DNA of 64,000 nucleotides from Bacillus canaveralius (GTDB taxonomy: Bacteria; Bacillota; Bacilli; Bacillales; Cytobacillaceae). Shown piece by piece: positions 53,707-63,981 of this stretch. How positions within the stretch are numbered: position 1 is the first letter of the stretch; the number at the start of each line of letters is the position of its first letter. The position numbers and the translations under genes are program-made. The stretch spans positions 1 through 64,000 of the forward strand of contig NZ_PGVA01000008.1 in NCBI RefSeq assembly GCF_002860125.1, read 5' to 3'. The notes under the pieces were generated by a model, which saw only the letters and a list, made by a program, of their open reading frames with translations, had not been told where the DNA came from and searched no databases.

Positions 53707-54119
53707 TTTAACCTAAAAGCTAAATAATGGTAAATGTAAATGGTCTCATATCTCTCAATTAATTCCACTTAAAATGGAGAATTTAGGAGTGGATTATTTA
53801 TTAATTCTTTTATAAATCAGCTTATATCATTGAAATTAGTTTTTCTCCTATATTAAAACTTTCAATTGAACGAATTTCATATAGCATTCTTTAAGTGAAA
53901 AACGAACAGTTACTTAAAATTAAGCGTTCGTTTCCTACGGCATACTCCTGATATCTAGACAACTTCATTCGTTTTTCGGTTTAGCTTGTTATATTGTGTA
54001 ATTGACTTAATTGTTAGTTCTTTGTTTCGTTATTCGCTCTTCCGCTCCTAAACCCCTGCTTTTTTAGGTATAATAAAAGAATATGACTTTTTGGACTGCA
54101 ACAACGGGAGGTTCTTTTC
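53707..54119. other. Divergent intergenic region with one hairpin
   Basis: AT-rich space between the divergent YknW-like and ywqB genes. The only notable structure is a hairpin at 53900-53933 (AAACGAAC / GTTCGTTT with inner CTTAA/TTAAG). Promoters for both genes should be here but are not clear. Confidence 0.45.
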
Positions 54120-55748
54120 ATGACTGTAGTTCCTGATTACTATATAGAGCTGCTCCAGTTTGGAGCGGCAAAAATGAACGATTTGCTGATCGCCGGGGAT
54201 GAAAGAGACGACAAGCTCGTCCAAAAAGGGTTTATGCTTTACCGGCAAGGACTGGTTTCTAAACTGAAGATGGACCAGGAGATTGCTCATGCCTCTGTTC
54301 AGGATGTAACGCCGGCTCGGGTCAACCTCGACCTGAGCTTTCCGGAGCTGAGTGAATGCTCTTGCCCCGGTGAAGGGATTTGCCGCCATCAGCTCGCAGT
54401 TTTTTTCCAGGCCTATTCCCATGTCGGGAGTGTCGCCGAATGGATTGAAGAGTGGCGCCAGCCAGTGAAGGATAAGAAGGCTGCGGCAACTTGGGGCATG
54501 CAGCGGGCCAAGGATTTATTAAAATCAACCGGCAGCTTAAAACCTGATTATGATAAGTGGGTCAACGCTTTTACGGAAAGCTTTAATTCGATTATGACGG
54601 GAAACGGCGAACCGAAGCCTTATGTATTTAAAGAGCTTTTTGAAGTTTATGTGAGGCGGCTCAGAGCCGGTGCCCCGGTTGAAGCAGAATGGCGGACCCT
54701 TTATGAACTTGTTGGAGCCTTGCATGCTTTTAGCAATGTATCAAGGATTAGTAAAGATTTTGGCCATACAGAAGAAATGATTAACCGCTATTACAGACAT
54801 GTCTCCCATTTCTTAATAGAAGAAATTGAGGATGCGGTCAATAAATTGTCGATTCATTCTTTGCCGTTTGCATTTGATGCTTTTGTGTCGAGGCTAAAAG
54901 ACGACTCGATCCTGCTCCTCGAAGATGAAAATGAATCCGCCTTTTGGTATGAAGGGATTTATTTATATCGGTTCCTGTGGACAAATTTTTTCAAGCGCGG
55001 CGGTTGGCGCGACCAGGAAACGGCCAAGCTTGAGAAGCTTAGCAAAATAAACGGTTCGATTTCATTGAGTATCGGGCTTGCTCATCAATATGTGCTTACA
55101 AGTAAAGATGAAGCTGCTCTCGACATTTTGAATTCTCTTGGCATGGAAGCAGCCCCTTATTACCTTGTTTGGCTCGAAATGCTCACCGGCCAAAAAGCGT
55201 GGAAAAGGATGGTTCCTTATACCGAACTTTTTATCCAATACTTAAGGGAATATGTCCGATCGCTAAGGGAGTATCGTGTCAGCCGCGAATTTACTGAACT
55301 ATCGCTTCGTGCAATTATGCGATTTTGCACAGAGAACGGGCGCACGGATCTTTATGAACGGGCCCTGTTGTATACTCTGCCATACAGTTATATGGAATAT
55401 GAACAATTCTTATTTGAACACGGCCTTTATGAAAAATGGGGTGAGCTCATCTCTTATATCGGCTTCGACATCGGCTTGGTTTCAAATGAGCGTATAAAGC
55501 CGATCCAGAAGGAGAGCCCGTCGGTCCTCCTTCCCCTTTACCATCAATCGATTCAAAAGAATATTGATATGAAAAGCAGGGGCAATTACCAGGAGGCGGT
55601 CCGCTATTTGAAAAAACTGCGGACGATTTATAAAAAAATCGGCCTGGTCAGCGAGTGGGAAGAATTTATGGAAGAGTTGCTCTTCAGGACTAAACGGCTG
55701 CGCGCCTTTCATGAAGAATGTAAAAGGAGTAAACTGATCCATGCTTAA
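54120..55748 (+). CDS. ywqB: SWIM zinc-finger protein, YwqB type
   Basis: 542 residues. SWIM zinc finger near the N-terminus (Cys80-x-Cys82-x5-Cys88-x-His90 in ECSCPGEGICRHQ), then a long helical region without a recognised catalytic motif. SWIM proteins are often partners of SNF2-type enzymes, and this gene overlaps the helicase gene by 8 bases as in B. subtilis ywqB-ywqA neighbourhoods. Role probably in DNA or RNA transactions; not established. RBS GGGAGG 8 bases ahead of ATG. Confidence 0.9.
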   Translation: MTVVPDYYIELLQFGAAKMNDLLIAGDERDDKLVQKGFMLYRQGLVSKLKMDQEIAHASVQDVTPARVNLDLSFPELSECSCPGEGICRHQLAVFFQAYSHVGSVAEWIEEWRQPVKDKKAAATWGMQRAKDLLKSTGSLKPDYDKWVNAFTESFNSIMTGNGEPKPYVFKELFEVYVRRLRAGAPVEAEWRTLYELVGALHAFSNVSRISKDFGHTEEMINRYYRHVSHFLIEEIEDAVNKLSIHSLPFAFDAFVSRLKDDSILLLEDENESAFWYEGIYLYRFLWTNFFKRGGWRDQETAKLEKLSKINGSISLSIGLAHQYVLTSKDEAALDILNSLGMEAAPYYLVWLEMLTGQKAWKRMVPYTELFIQYLREYVRSLREYRVSREFTELSLRAIMRFCTENGRTDLYERALLYTLPYSYMEYEQFLFEHGLYEKWGELISYIGFDIGLVSNERIKPIQKESPSVLLPLYHQSIQKNIDMKSRGNYQEAVRYLKKLRTIYKKIGLVSEWEEFMEELLFRTKRLRAFHEECKRSKLIHA

Positions 55749-58554
55749 AACGAGGTATTTAAAAATAAATGTTCAGACTATCAATGACAACCGTTATTTA
55801 ATAACTGCTGAGGATGAAGCGGAGGAGCTGCTCGACCCGGGCAAATGGAAGAGCCTCTTGTTCCACCGCCATGAAGAAAGCTATTTCGGAACCGTTCTTG
55901 ATATAGAAAGGCATCAAGGCATTTTGGGTATTGCCGTGAACGGTTGGCAGCTGGCAACCTTGTTTGCAAAAGAACAATTCAACCGGTTAATCGAGTGGGA
56001 CTGGAATGAAACGGCTGAACTTTGCATTGCGGCTGCCCCCGCCGTTCATGAGGCGATCGTCGAAAAGGACTGGATCCCCGATTTTGCTGCATGGGAACAG
56101 GAGAGCTTTCAGTGGGCGCTACCCGAGCGTGTTTACAAAGAATTTGATCCGTCCTTCTGGGAGCATTCAGAGCCGGTTCCTGTCCGCCCGTTCATTCATG
56201 AGTGGTTTGCCCGCTCCCTTGATGCGTATCTGAGCCGGAACCGGGGTATGAAAGAGCTTTTCGAAAAAAAATTGGAGATTTTGAAAAGCAACCAGATCGA
56301 TGCCAGGCAGCTTGCCGAGTTTTTTGATGAAGATAGATGGGCGGAGTGGATCGGGATTAAAAAAGATACGGCGCCATTCACAATCGGACTGCGGCTGCAA
56401 GAGCCTGAGGAAGTGGATGATGAATGGAGTTTGGGTGCTTTTCTTCGCGATAAAAATAATCCGGACACGATTGTTGACGTCGATGACCGTTCAGCCTATC
56501 CGCACAAATGGAAGCTTCACGCAGAAAAAATTGATCGTGAACTCGAGCGGTTCGCCCTGCTTGTTCCGTCATTAAATAAACGTGATCGCTTCCGAAACAC
56601 CTTAAGCGAAGAAGAAGCCTGGTTTTTCCTGACGGAAACAAGTGAGCTCCTGCTCGCTCTTAGCGTTGAAATTTTGCTTCCAGCCTGGTGGCACGCAATG
56701 CAGGCCGCCAATTTAAAAATAAAAGCTCGTTTAAAAGGGACAGGAAGCCATCGCCCTTCATTTGTCGGATTGTCTGCGATGCTTGACTATGACTGGCGCT
56801 TTTCGATGAATGGTGTTGACCTTTCCGAGGAGGAATTCAGCAAGCTTGTTGCCGAAAAGAGACGGCTTGTCTATATTCGCGGCCGCTGGATCAAGCTTGA
56901 TCCGCAGTTCATCCGCCAGATCCAGGACTTAATGAAAAAGGCGGAAAAAGAAGGCCTTCACGTCCGTGACCTGTTGGAGCAGCAGCTTGCAACGGATGAG
57001 GATGAAGCAGGGACAGATCTTGAGAATCCAAAAGCGTTTGCCCGCATTCAAATTGAACTGAACCGGCAATGGAAACAAATGATCAAACAGCTTTCGGAAA
57101 TAAAAGAGATTCCTGCTGAACCGGTCCCTGAGGCTTTCAACGGGGAACTGCGCCCTTACCAGGTGCTTGGGATGAGCTGGCTCCTCTTTTTGCGAAAATA
57201 CGGATTTGGGGCGGTTCTCGCCGATGACATGGGGCTCGGAAAAACAGTCCAGCTGATTTCCTATTTGTTAACCGTAAAAGCTCAGGAAAACTCCGGGGCT
57301 GCATTGATCGTCTGTCCTACCTCCGTGCTCGGCAACTGGCAAAAAGAGCTTGAGAAGTTCTCGCCCGGCCTCAATGTGTACCTTCACTATGGTCCAAACC
57401 GTTTAAAGGGTGACGCATTCAAGGAAAAAGCAGCTGAGGCTGACGTCATGCTGACATCGTATGGGCTTATCAATCTCGATCTTGAGGATTTTGAATCGTT
57501 ATCGTGGAGTTCGATTTCGATTGATGAAGCACAAAACATTAAAAACGCCCAGACGAAGCAATCGCGGGCCGTCCGCAAGCTAAAGGGGCTCCACCATATT
57601 GCGTTAACGGGGACACCGATGGAAAACCGCCTGTCCGAGCTGTGGTCGATCTTTGATTTTACAAACCATGGCTATCTCGGCAACCTTGGCCAATTCCAAA
57701 AGCGCTTTGTCATCCCGATCGAAAAGGACGACAAGCAGGAGAAGGTTAAAGAATTACAAAGGATGATCAGGCCATTTTTATTGCGGCGAACAAAAAAGGA
57801 TGAAGAGGTTGCCCTTAATTTGCCGGATAAACTCGAGCAAAAGGAATATTGCCCGCTCACAGCGGAACAGGCATCTTTGTATGAGCAGCTCATCCGCGAT
57901 ACCTTTGCCGAGATCGAACAGCTATCGGGCCTTGCACGAAAAGGTTTAATCCTGCAAATGCTCAGCCGCTTAAAGCAGCTTTGCAATCACCCGGCCCTCT
58001 ATTTAAAAGAACAGAAGCCGCAACTGCTGCTTGAACGCTCCGTGAAGCTAGAGAAACTGGCTGAGCTCGTCGAAGCTGTTCTTGAACAGAAGGAAAGCTG
58101 TTTAATTTTTACCCAATATATTGAGATGGGTGAAATAATCCGTACACTGTTGGAGAAAAAATATAACTTGAAGATTCCGTTTCTAAATGGGAGCGTTCCG
58201 AAGAACCAGCGGGACGACATGATCCAGCGTTTTCAAGAGCACGAATTCCCCGTCTTCCTGTTGTCCTTGAAGGCAGGAGGAACCGGCCTGAATTTGACGG
58301 CCGCCAACCACGTGATCCATTACGATCGCTGGTGGAATCCGGCCGTTGAAAACCAGGCAACCGACCGTGCCTACCGGATCGGACAAAAGCGTTTCGTCCA
58401 CGTCCACAAACTGATCAGCACCGGAACGCTTGAAGAAAAAATCGATGCCATGCTCGAAAAAAAGCAGACGCTCAACGACCAGGTGATCCAAAGCGAAAGC
58501 TGGATTACCGAGATGTCCACTGATGACCTCCGCGAGCTCGTGCATCTGACGTAA
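55741..58554 (+). CDS. ywqA: SNF2-family DNA-dependent ATPase/helicase, YwqA type
   Basis: 937 residues. N-terminal bacterial SNF2-associated domain (about 1-450), helicase core (about 465-930): LRPYQVLGMSWLLFL, Walker A DDMGLGKTVQ, motif II DEAQ, motif III ALTGTPMENR, motif V LSLKAGGTGLNLTAANHVIHYDRWWNP, motif VI DRAYRIGQKR. All ATPase motifs are intact. Translationally coupled to the SWIM gene. Predicted to remodel nucleoprotein complexes; B. subtilis YwqA is linked to DNA repair or recombination only loosely. Confidence 0.93.
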   Translation: MLKTRYLKINVQTINDNRYLITAEDEAEELLDPGKWKSLLFHRHEESYFGTVLDIERHQGILGIAVNGWQLATLFAKEQFNRLIEWDWNETAELCIAAAPAVHEAIVEKDWIPDFAAWEQESFQWALPERVYKEFDPSFWEHSEPVPVRPFIHEWFARSLDAYLSRNRGMKELFEKKLEILKSNQIDARQLAEFFDEDRWAEWIGIKKDTAPFTIGLRLQEPEEVDDEWSLGAFLRDKNNPDTIVDVDDRSAYPHKWKLHAEKIDRELERFALLVPSLNKRDRFRNTLSEEEAWFFLTETSELLLALSVEILLPAWWHAMQAANLKIKARLKGTGSHRPSFVGLSAMLDYDWRFSMNGVDLSEEEFSKLVAEKRRLVYIRGRWIKLDPQFIRQIQDLMKKAEKEGLHVRDLLEQQLATDEDEAGTDLENPKAFARIQIELNRQWKQMIKQLSEIKEIPAEPVPEAFNGELRPYQVLGMSWLLFLRKYGFGAVLADDMGLGKTVQLISYLLTVKAQENSGAALIVCPTSVLGNWQKELEKFSPGLNVYLHYGPNRLKGDAFKEKAAEADVMLTSYGLINLDLEDFESLSWSSISIDEAQNIKNAQTKQSRAVRKLKGLHHIALTGTPMENRLSELWSIFDFTNHGYLGNLGQFQKRFVIPIEKDDKQEKVKELQRMIRPFLLRRTKKDEEVALNLPDKLEQKEYCPLTAEQASLYEQLIRDTFAEIEQLSGLARKGLILQMLSRLKQLCNHPALYLKEQKPQLLLERSVKLEKLAELVEAVLEQKESCLIFTQYIEMGEIIRTLLEKKYNLKIPFLNGSVPKNQRDDMIQRFQEHEFPVFLLSLKAGGTGLNLTAANHVIHYDRWWNPAVENQATDRAYRIGQKRFVHVHKLISTGTLEEKIDAMLEKKQTLNDQVIQSESWITEMSTDDLRELVHLT

Positions 58555-58731
58555 AGATGGATTGCAATTAGACTAGTAGTGTCAGCGGGAACATAAAAAA
58601 GGGTTACTGAGGCTTCTAATTGAAGCAGAAATGGCTAAATTCGGCCTAAAAGTCGATTCCAAAACGATATTGCACATGTAGCGGTCCTATCTGCAGCAAA
58701 AATCTTTACTGCAGTTCTGTAGCCGAGAGAT

Positions 58732-58851
58732 GATTTAAGCGAAAAATAGCGTCATTTAAGCGAAACCCGCTTCGATTCAAGCGAAAAGTCCGCTGATTCA
58801 AGCGTTAAAATCATGATTTAAGCGAAAACAAGGTTTATTTAAGCGAAACGG
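58732..58851. repeat. 21-bp-period repeat array, unit ATTTAAGCGAAA
   Basis: Six units with starts near 58733, 58754, 58775, 58796, 58816 and 58837. Core GATTTAAGCGAAA (ATTCAAGCG in two), variable remainder. Read on the other strand the core is TTTCGCTTAAAT, so it has the same TTTCGC element as the other two arrays. Lies between convergent genes. Confidence 0.88.
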
Positions 58852-58930
58852 TAAAATGCAATACCTAACTGGTACAGGTGGTACATTGAAATGGACCATC
58901 GAAAAAGTTATAAATTCCTGCAACGCGACA

Positions 58931-58968
58931 AAAAACGGCTGCCAAGACGTGACCTGGCAGCCGTTTTT
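58931..58968. terminator. Bidirectional terminator between ywqA and the subtilase gene
   Basis: Perfect 14-bp stem AAAAACGGCTGCCA / TGGCAGCCGTTTTT with a 10-nt loop. Serves the minus-strand protease gene and the plus-strand helicase operon. Confidence 0.93.
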
Positions 58969-59015
58969 GTTATTTTTTATCGCTTACGCAGTCTTCGTTC
59001 CGGTGTTTTTTCCGT

Positions 59016-62000
59016 TTACCAACGCTTTGGAGCTCTTTCTCCTTTTTTCAGCTTATACAGTTCAACTTTTTTAACCGTTTTATTGCCGGCCAGATCGACT
59101 GCTTCAAATTCAAAAACGTTTTCACCTTCGACGAGCTCAAGCTCTATATTCCTGAACGTTTTTTCGAAGCTGCGCATCTCGTATGGTTCTTTAAACTCCT
59201 GGTAGAAAATTTCGCTTCCATTCAAGGAGAAGCGGATTTCATCAAAGTTATCCTTAACGGTTACATCGACTTTCGGATTTCTTTCATTATACTTAATAAA
59301 CCTGTTTGACGGCACTCCTTTTACGGTAACGCCCGGTGCTGTCGCATCTACGAGGACAGAACGCTTAAAGACCGTTGTATTGTTGGCATTGTCAATTGCC
59401 TTCACTTCAAAGGTTTGGAAGCCATCCTTTAAATTAAGCGTAGTATTAAAATCGTATTGTTTTTTAGCTTCATTGTACGTTACTTCAACAGGCTGCCCGG
59501 CAATAGTGAATTCCTTTAAGCCTGACTGTTCAACAATGCGTCCCGTGAAGTTGATGTTGTTTGTATTATAGATGGCTAATGCAGCCGGATTCTCAAGGTA
59601 TACCTCTGGATTGGTCTTGTCACTGCTTTCACCGGCAACCGTCACTGTTGCAGCATTTTGGTTACCGGCATTATCAACTGCAACGACCGTTAAGACTGTT
59701 CCTGGCTCTACAGTTTCAGGAATTGCAAACTTCGTTGTATCAGCGCTTAGCGGCTCTGTTAAAATTGATTTTTCACCGGCAAGGATATCCAAATACGAAA
59801 CTCCTGCTCCGCCTTGATTGTCTGCCGCTTCGATCGCTACAGCTGTGTTGCCGTCAGTTAATTCGGCTTTCACGCTTGGCTTTGCCGTATCGATTTTGAC
59901 AGGAATTTTCACACTTTGCCATTCTGCATTTGCAAAATCGACGACTGAGCGGATTTCATAGAAATACTGGCCGTCTTTCGCAAGGCGGTTATTAATTTTT
60001 CCGTCCCAGGCCCGGTTCGCATCAAGCGTATAATTGGCACCGCGGCCGCCATCATAGTAATGCTTGGTGATGCTTCGCTCAGTCCGCAATGTTCTTAGTG
60101 TCTTGCCTTTTTCATCGACGATTGCAAACTTAACTTCATTCGCGTTTCTTAGGAACGAAAGAACCGGAATGATTTGTTCCTGTGCATTATCACCGTTTGG
60201 TGAAATGGCAATCGTGTCAGAGCGGAATTTGTCTGTGACCGGATCATAACCAAGGTAGTTATAGTTTGTACCACTTTTAGTTACGGCCCCGCTCATTCCG
60301 TAGAATGACTTTTCATCATATTTCATGCCATCGAGAACAGGAGCTTTGTCCCAGTCTCCTTTAAAGCCTACATAAGGCACAGTTAGCTCTGCATTTGTGT
60401 CTGTCGGATCCGTTAATGTCACGTATCCTTCGACAAAGTATCCGTTCGGGAATACTTCATTTATCGCAACCGGTGTGTCCCAATTGCCGGTTTTTGATGG
60501 ATCAACCACTTTTGCGTTGCTGACGTCGACTTGGACTTTGAAAGTCACTGATTTGTTTGCCGGCACAGTTATGACCGCATTGTCTGCCCCGTTTACTTTA
60601 ACAGAGGCATCCAGTATCTTTTGTGCTTCAAGTGCATTCGGACTCCAGCCCAATTCACCGTAAGCGGCAAAGTCCGTTTGCAGATTGGCTGCCACATTAT
60701 AATCGACAGCGCTGTCGTTGTAGTTTTGTGCTTTTAGCGTGAATTCGAATTGATCGCCCACCTCTTTTAGGGCAACCTTCGCTTCATTTGTCTTTGCCTC
60801 CGTTACAATAACAGGAGTTTGCAAGGCAGAATGGAGCTGCATAATTCCAGCACCTTGGCGGCGTGGGGAGTATGGAAGTTCCCAGCCGAACGCAGCGTTG
60901 ACAGTTCCCTGATCGGTGACTTGCTGTGCTGTATTCATCATTAGATTTTTGGCGACATTGACGCGGTCAAATCCGGTTACGCCGAATTCATTGTCTACTC
61001 TTTCAAGAACTAACGCAGCACCCCCGGAAACATGTGGAGCAGCCATTGACGTTCCACTCATCATTCCGTACTGGTTGTTTTCCAAAGTAGAGTAAATTTG
61101 CCCACCTGGAGCCGTAATTTCCGGTTTGAAATCAAGGTTTGGCGTTAAGCCCCATGATGTGAAATCACTCATTTTTCCGGCAGCAGGATTGGTTGCTTTT
61201 GTTTTTTCGCCGGTAAAGGAAACCGTTACGGCTTCACCAGCGGCAATCGCAGCCTGGAGCTTATCGCCATCATTTTTCAGCATAAATAGCTGCGGAATTT
61301 TTATGGCAGCATCTGTGGCCATGCTGACATAGCCATCGGCATTATTGTAAATAATCACACCTAATGCTCCGCCATTTTGCGCGTTAATTGCTTTTTCCAC
61401 AAATGTAATGCTGCCCCGCTTAATCAGCGCGTACTTTCCGGCAACATTGGCCGCAGCCACTTCTTCCGGTGTTCCAAGACCGGCATAGGCAAGTTCAAAC
61501 GTCTTTTGTGGTACATCGTTTGGATGGACACTGCTTGCTGATAGGAAAGCAGCTTTTCCAGTCTCGTTTCCAAATGCATAAGTGGCTGCATCCAAATCCA
61601 TAAATTGATTTTCTATCGATGCAACCTGTAAGGAATCATAGGAAACCCCTGGTGATCCGGATACACCGATATCAGGATTTTCGGTGAACGGATTTGCGAA
61701 TCCATTTCCAAAGTGAGCGGAGTTTCCTGCTGAAATCGACATTAAGATTCCGTTGTCAACCGCGCGCTTAATCGCTTTCTGCTCCGCATCCTCAGGTCTG
61801 ACAAAACCTGCTGTTGAACCAAGGCTCATGTTAAGAACGTCAGCGCCTAAAACGATCGCATCATCGATTGCTTTAACGTAAATGTCGCCCCAGGTGGATG
61901 GCATATTCGGGTCATTGCCGAATACCTTTAACGCGAGCAGCTGTGCTTCCGGCGCAACCCCTTTAATGCCGCCATTTTTCTCGTCACCGTTTGCACCAAC

Positions 62001-62798
62001 CGTACCACCTACGTGCATACCGTGCATCGATGCACCAGGAGCAATATCCTGGATGACGTGGTTTTGATCCATATAGTTATAGCCGTATGGAACTTTTTCC
62101 GTATAATATCTTCCAATGAGGCCATTTTCATTTTTGAACTTATTGACTTCCTCACTTGTTAGATCCTGTTCAGTAGTGTCAGAAAGAACCATGTCTTTAT
62201 GGGATGGATCAAGACCGGTATCAATGACGCCGACCACCATGCCTTCCCCTTTAAATCCGTAGTCTCTCCAAGCATCCTGAGCCTGGACAAGTTCTTTGCT
62301 GTAAAGCATTTCCGGCTTTTCTTGCGGGCGTGTATACTCATGAACGATATGTACTTCCGATACTTCCGGCATTTCTCTGACCGTTTCGATATCCCCGTAC
62401 ATGACATCCGCACTAAATCCATTTACAATCGTCGTAAAACTTTCATGCTCAACGAGTTTTACTTTCGATTGTTTGGCGCGGTCTTTCACTTTTTTATGTT
62501 CGGATAATTTTTCAGCTTTCAATTGCTTTTTTGTTGCTTGCGCAAGTTCTTTTACACGTTTCCCTTGCTTTTGTGCGTAGAGAACGGTCGGCTCGGTTTT
62601 CATTTCTACGATAACCCTGACGATGTCTGTGCTCTTGTACTGCTTTTCAAGTTCTTCACTCTTAATTTGCTGAACCGTTCTCTTGTTTTCCTCTCCTTTT
62701 GTGCTCTTTGCCTTCTCAGGAACAGCTGCCCCTGAAGCCGCACTAGAAAAAGCGAGAAGTAGAATCAAAAAGACCGGTAAAATCCGCTTGACCTTCAT
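59016..62798 (-). CDS. Large secreted subtilisin-family serine protease, Vpr-like
   Basis: 1260 residues. Signal peptide (cleavage near SGA-AV), I9-type propeptide (about 55-155), S8 catalytic domain with Asp193 (GVIDTGLD), His259 (SMHGMHVGG) and Ser584 (MSGTSMAAPHVSGG), a PA domain inserted between His and Ser (about 400-510), an Fn3-like domain of the C5a-peptidase type (about 650-800) and Ig-like repeats to the end (about 880-1250). No LPxTG or S-layer motif, so probably released or loosely bound. RBS GAAGGGGG ahead of ATG. Monocistronic. Confidence 0.94.
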   Translation of the reverse strand: MKVKRILPVFLILLLAFSSAASGAAVPEKAKSTKGEENKRTVQQIKSEELEKQYKSTDIVRVIVEMKTEPTVLYAQKQGKRVKELAQATKKQLKAEKLSEHKKVKDRAKQSKVKLVEHESFTTIVNGFSADVMYGDIETVREMPEVSEVHIVHEYTRPQEKPEMLYSKELVQAQDAWRDYGFKGEGMVVGVIDTGLDPSHKDMVLSDTTEQDLTSEEVNKFKNENGLIGRYYTEKVPYGYNYMDQNHVIQDIAPGASMHGMHVGGTVGANGDEKNGGIKGVAPEAQLLALKVFGNDPNMPSTWGDIYVKAIDDAIVLGADVLNMSLGSTAGFVRPEDAEQKAIKRAVDNGILMSISAGNSAHFGNGFANPFTENPDIGVSGSPGVSYDSLQVASIENQFMDLDAATYAFGNETGKAAFLSASSVHPNDVPQKTFELAYAGLGTPEEVAAANVAGKYALIKRGSITFVEKAINAQNGGALGVIIYNNADGYVSMATDAAIKIPQLFMLKNDGDKLQAAIAAGEAVTVSFTGEKTKATNPAAGKMSDFTSWGLTPNLDFKPEITAPGGQIYSTLENNQYGMMSGTSMAAPHVSGGAALVLERVDNEFGVTGFDRVNVAKNLMMNTAQQVTDQGTVNAAFGWELPYSPRRQGAGIMQLHSALQTPVIVTEAKTNEAKVALKEVGDQFEFTLKAQNYNDSAVDYNVAANLQTDFAAYGELGWSPNALEAQKILDASVKVNGADNAVITVPANKSVTFKVQVDVSNAKVVDPSKTGNWDTPVAINEVFPNGYFVEGYVTLTDPTDTNAELTVPYVGFKGDWDKAPVLDGMKYDEKSFYGMSGAVTKSGTNYNYLGYDPVTDKFRSDTIAISPNGDNAQEQIIPVLSFLRNANEVKFAIVDEKGKTLRTLRTERSITKHYYDGGRGANYTLDANRAWDGKINNRLAKDGQYFYEIRSVVDFANAEWQSVKIPVKIDTAKPSVKAELTDGNTAVAIEAADNQGGAGVSYLDILAGEKSILTEPLSADTTKFAIPETVEPGTVLTVVAVDNAGNQNAATVTVAGESSDKTNPEVYLENPAALAIYNTNNINFTGRIVEQSGLKEFTIAGQPVEVTYNEAKKQYDFNTTLNLKDGFQTFEVKAIDNANNTTVFKRSVLVDATAPGVTVKGVPSNRFIKYNERNPKVDVTVKDNFDEIRFSLNGSEIFYQEFKEPYEMRSFEKTFRNIELELVEGENVFEFEAVDLAGNKTVKKVELYKLKKGERAPKRW

Positions 62799-63039
62799 GC
62801 TTTACCCCCTTCACAATTTTCAGAATTTTAGAGATAAATAAAAGGTAACATATCCTTTTTTTTGAAGTTAGGTACAAAAGTAACGTTTATAGATTGCTAG
62901 ATATAGGTAAAAACAACCATTTTGTGAGAATAGAAGATAGATTTGAGATGTGGGGAACTCTGAATCTTGGTTGGTGATTATATTTGTGGGTTGCGCTGAC
63001 ATTGTATATTCAGCGCAGATTGTTTGGATCGGTTCGTTT

Positions 63040-63200
63040 CGCGGATATATCGGGTGTTTCGCGGATATATTATGTTTTTCGCGGATATATCATGTGTTTT
63101 CGCGGATATATCATGTGTTTTCGCGGATATATCATGTGTTTTCGCGGATATATCATGTGTTTTCGCGGATATATCGGCTGTTTTCGCGGATATAATTTTT
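63040..63200. repeat. 20/21-bp-period repeat array, unit TTTTCGCGGATATATCATGTG
   Basis: Eight copies of CGCGGATATAT start at 63040, 63060, 63080, 63101, 63122, 63143, 63164 and 63185; the four central units are identical. Open frames across it (repeating CFRGYIM) are artefacts of the period. It lies in the 670-nt gap between the divergent subtilase and thioesterase genes; nothing else was seen in that gap. Confidence 0.92.
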
Positions 63201-63468
63201 CTAGTGAATACACTATTTAATTTTCACAGATATCAAGGTTCCTGTGTGGATCATTTTGTTGTGTTTGTCGTGATTTAGGCTTGTACAAGAGATATTGCGG
63301 TCTCAGCACGAGTAGATAGTAACTGTTACCGCAAATTTCTATGACTTTTCAAGCAAAATCAGCTTCTTTTTTGCAAAAAAGAAATTTAATTTGATTAACT
63401 AGTGGTAGTAATGGTAGAAATTATATAATGTAATCTATACAAAGTTTTAAATGACAAAGGGGATTAAT

Positions 63469-63981
63469 ATGACAAACACACCGAATAGCAAACCTTGTTC
63501 TGAATCAAGGGTATTCCAGACAAACAGAGTGATGCCTCCAGATACGAATAACCATCAAACATTATTTGGCGGCAAGTTGATGGCTTCTATAGATGTAGTC
63601 GCGTCTATTTCGGCCGCTAAACATTGCAGATCAGAATGTGTAACAGCTTCGATGGATTCTGTTGATTTCTTGCATCCAATTCGGCCAACCGATGCGGTCC
63701 ATTTGGAATCGTTCGTTACTTATACAGGCAGCAGTTCCATGGAAATTTTCGTGAAAGTAATCGCTGAACACTTGATCAACGGGGAATCAATTGTCGCAGC
63801 TACCAGCTTTCTCACATTTGTTTCTTTAGATGAAAAAGGGAAACCAAAACGAGTGCCACAGGTATATCCCGAGACCGAAGAAGAAAAATACTTGTTCAAT
63901 TCCGCGGAAGACCGGATGAAACAGAGGAAAGCACGAAGGAAATTAAGCGTTTATCTTGCTGAGCAGATTGAGAAGTATTAA
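63469..63981 (+). CDS. Hotdog-fold acyl-CoA thioesterase, YkhA-like
   Basis: Hydrolyses acyl-CoA to free acid and CoA in the cytoplasm. 170 residues, one hotdog domain: MPPDTNNHQTLFGGKLMASIDVVASISAAKHC holds the N-terminal helix and catalytic Asn/Asp region, followed by VDFLHPIRPTDAVHLESFV and a C-terminal charged helix. ATG at 63469 is preferred to 63451, because AAAGGGG lies between them, 6 bases ahead of it. The gene is complete, ending 19 bases before the window edge. Confidence 0.92.
   Translation: MTNTPNSKPCSESRVFQTNRVMPPDTNNHQTLFGGKLMASIDVVASISAAKHCRSECVTASMDSVDFLHPIRPTDAVHLESFVTYTGSSSMEIFVKVIAEHLINGESIVAATSFLTFVSLDEKGKPKRVPQVYPETEEEKYLFNSAEDRMKQRKARRKLSVYLAEQIEKY

Noticed and set aside
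63040-63200. Repeat array as a CRISPR array
   Set aside because: Units abut with a 20-21-bp period and no unique spacers, and no cas gene is near. The same applies to the arrays at 51.4 and 58.7 kb.
62950-63278. Overlapping open frames across the 63-kb array (repeating CFRGYI)
   Set aside because: They exist only because the repeat lacks stops when its unit length is a multiple of three; no RBS.
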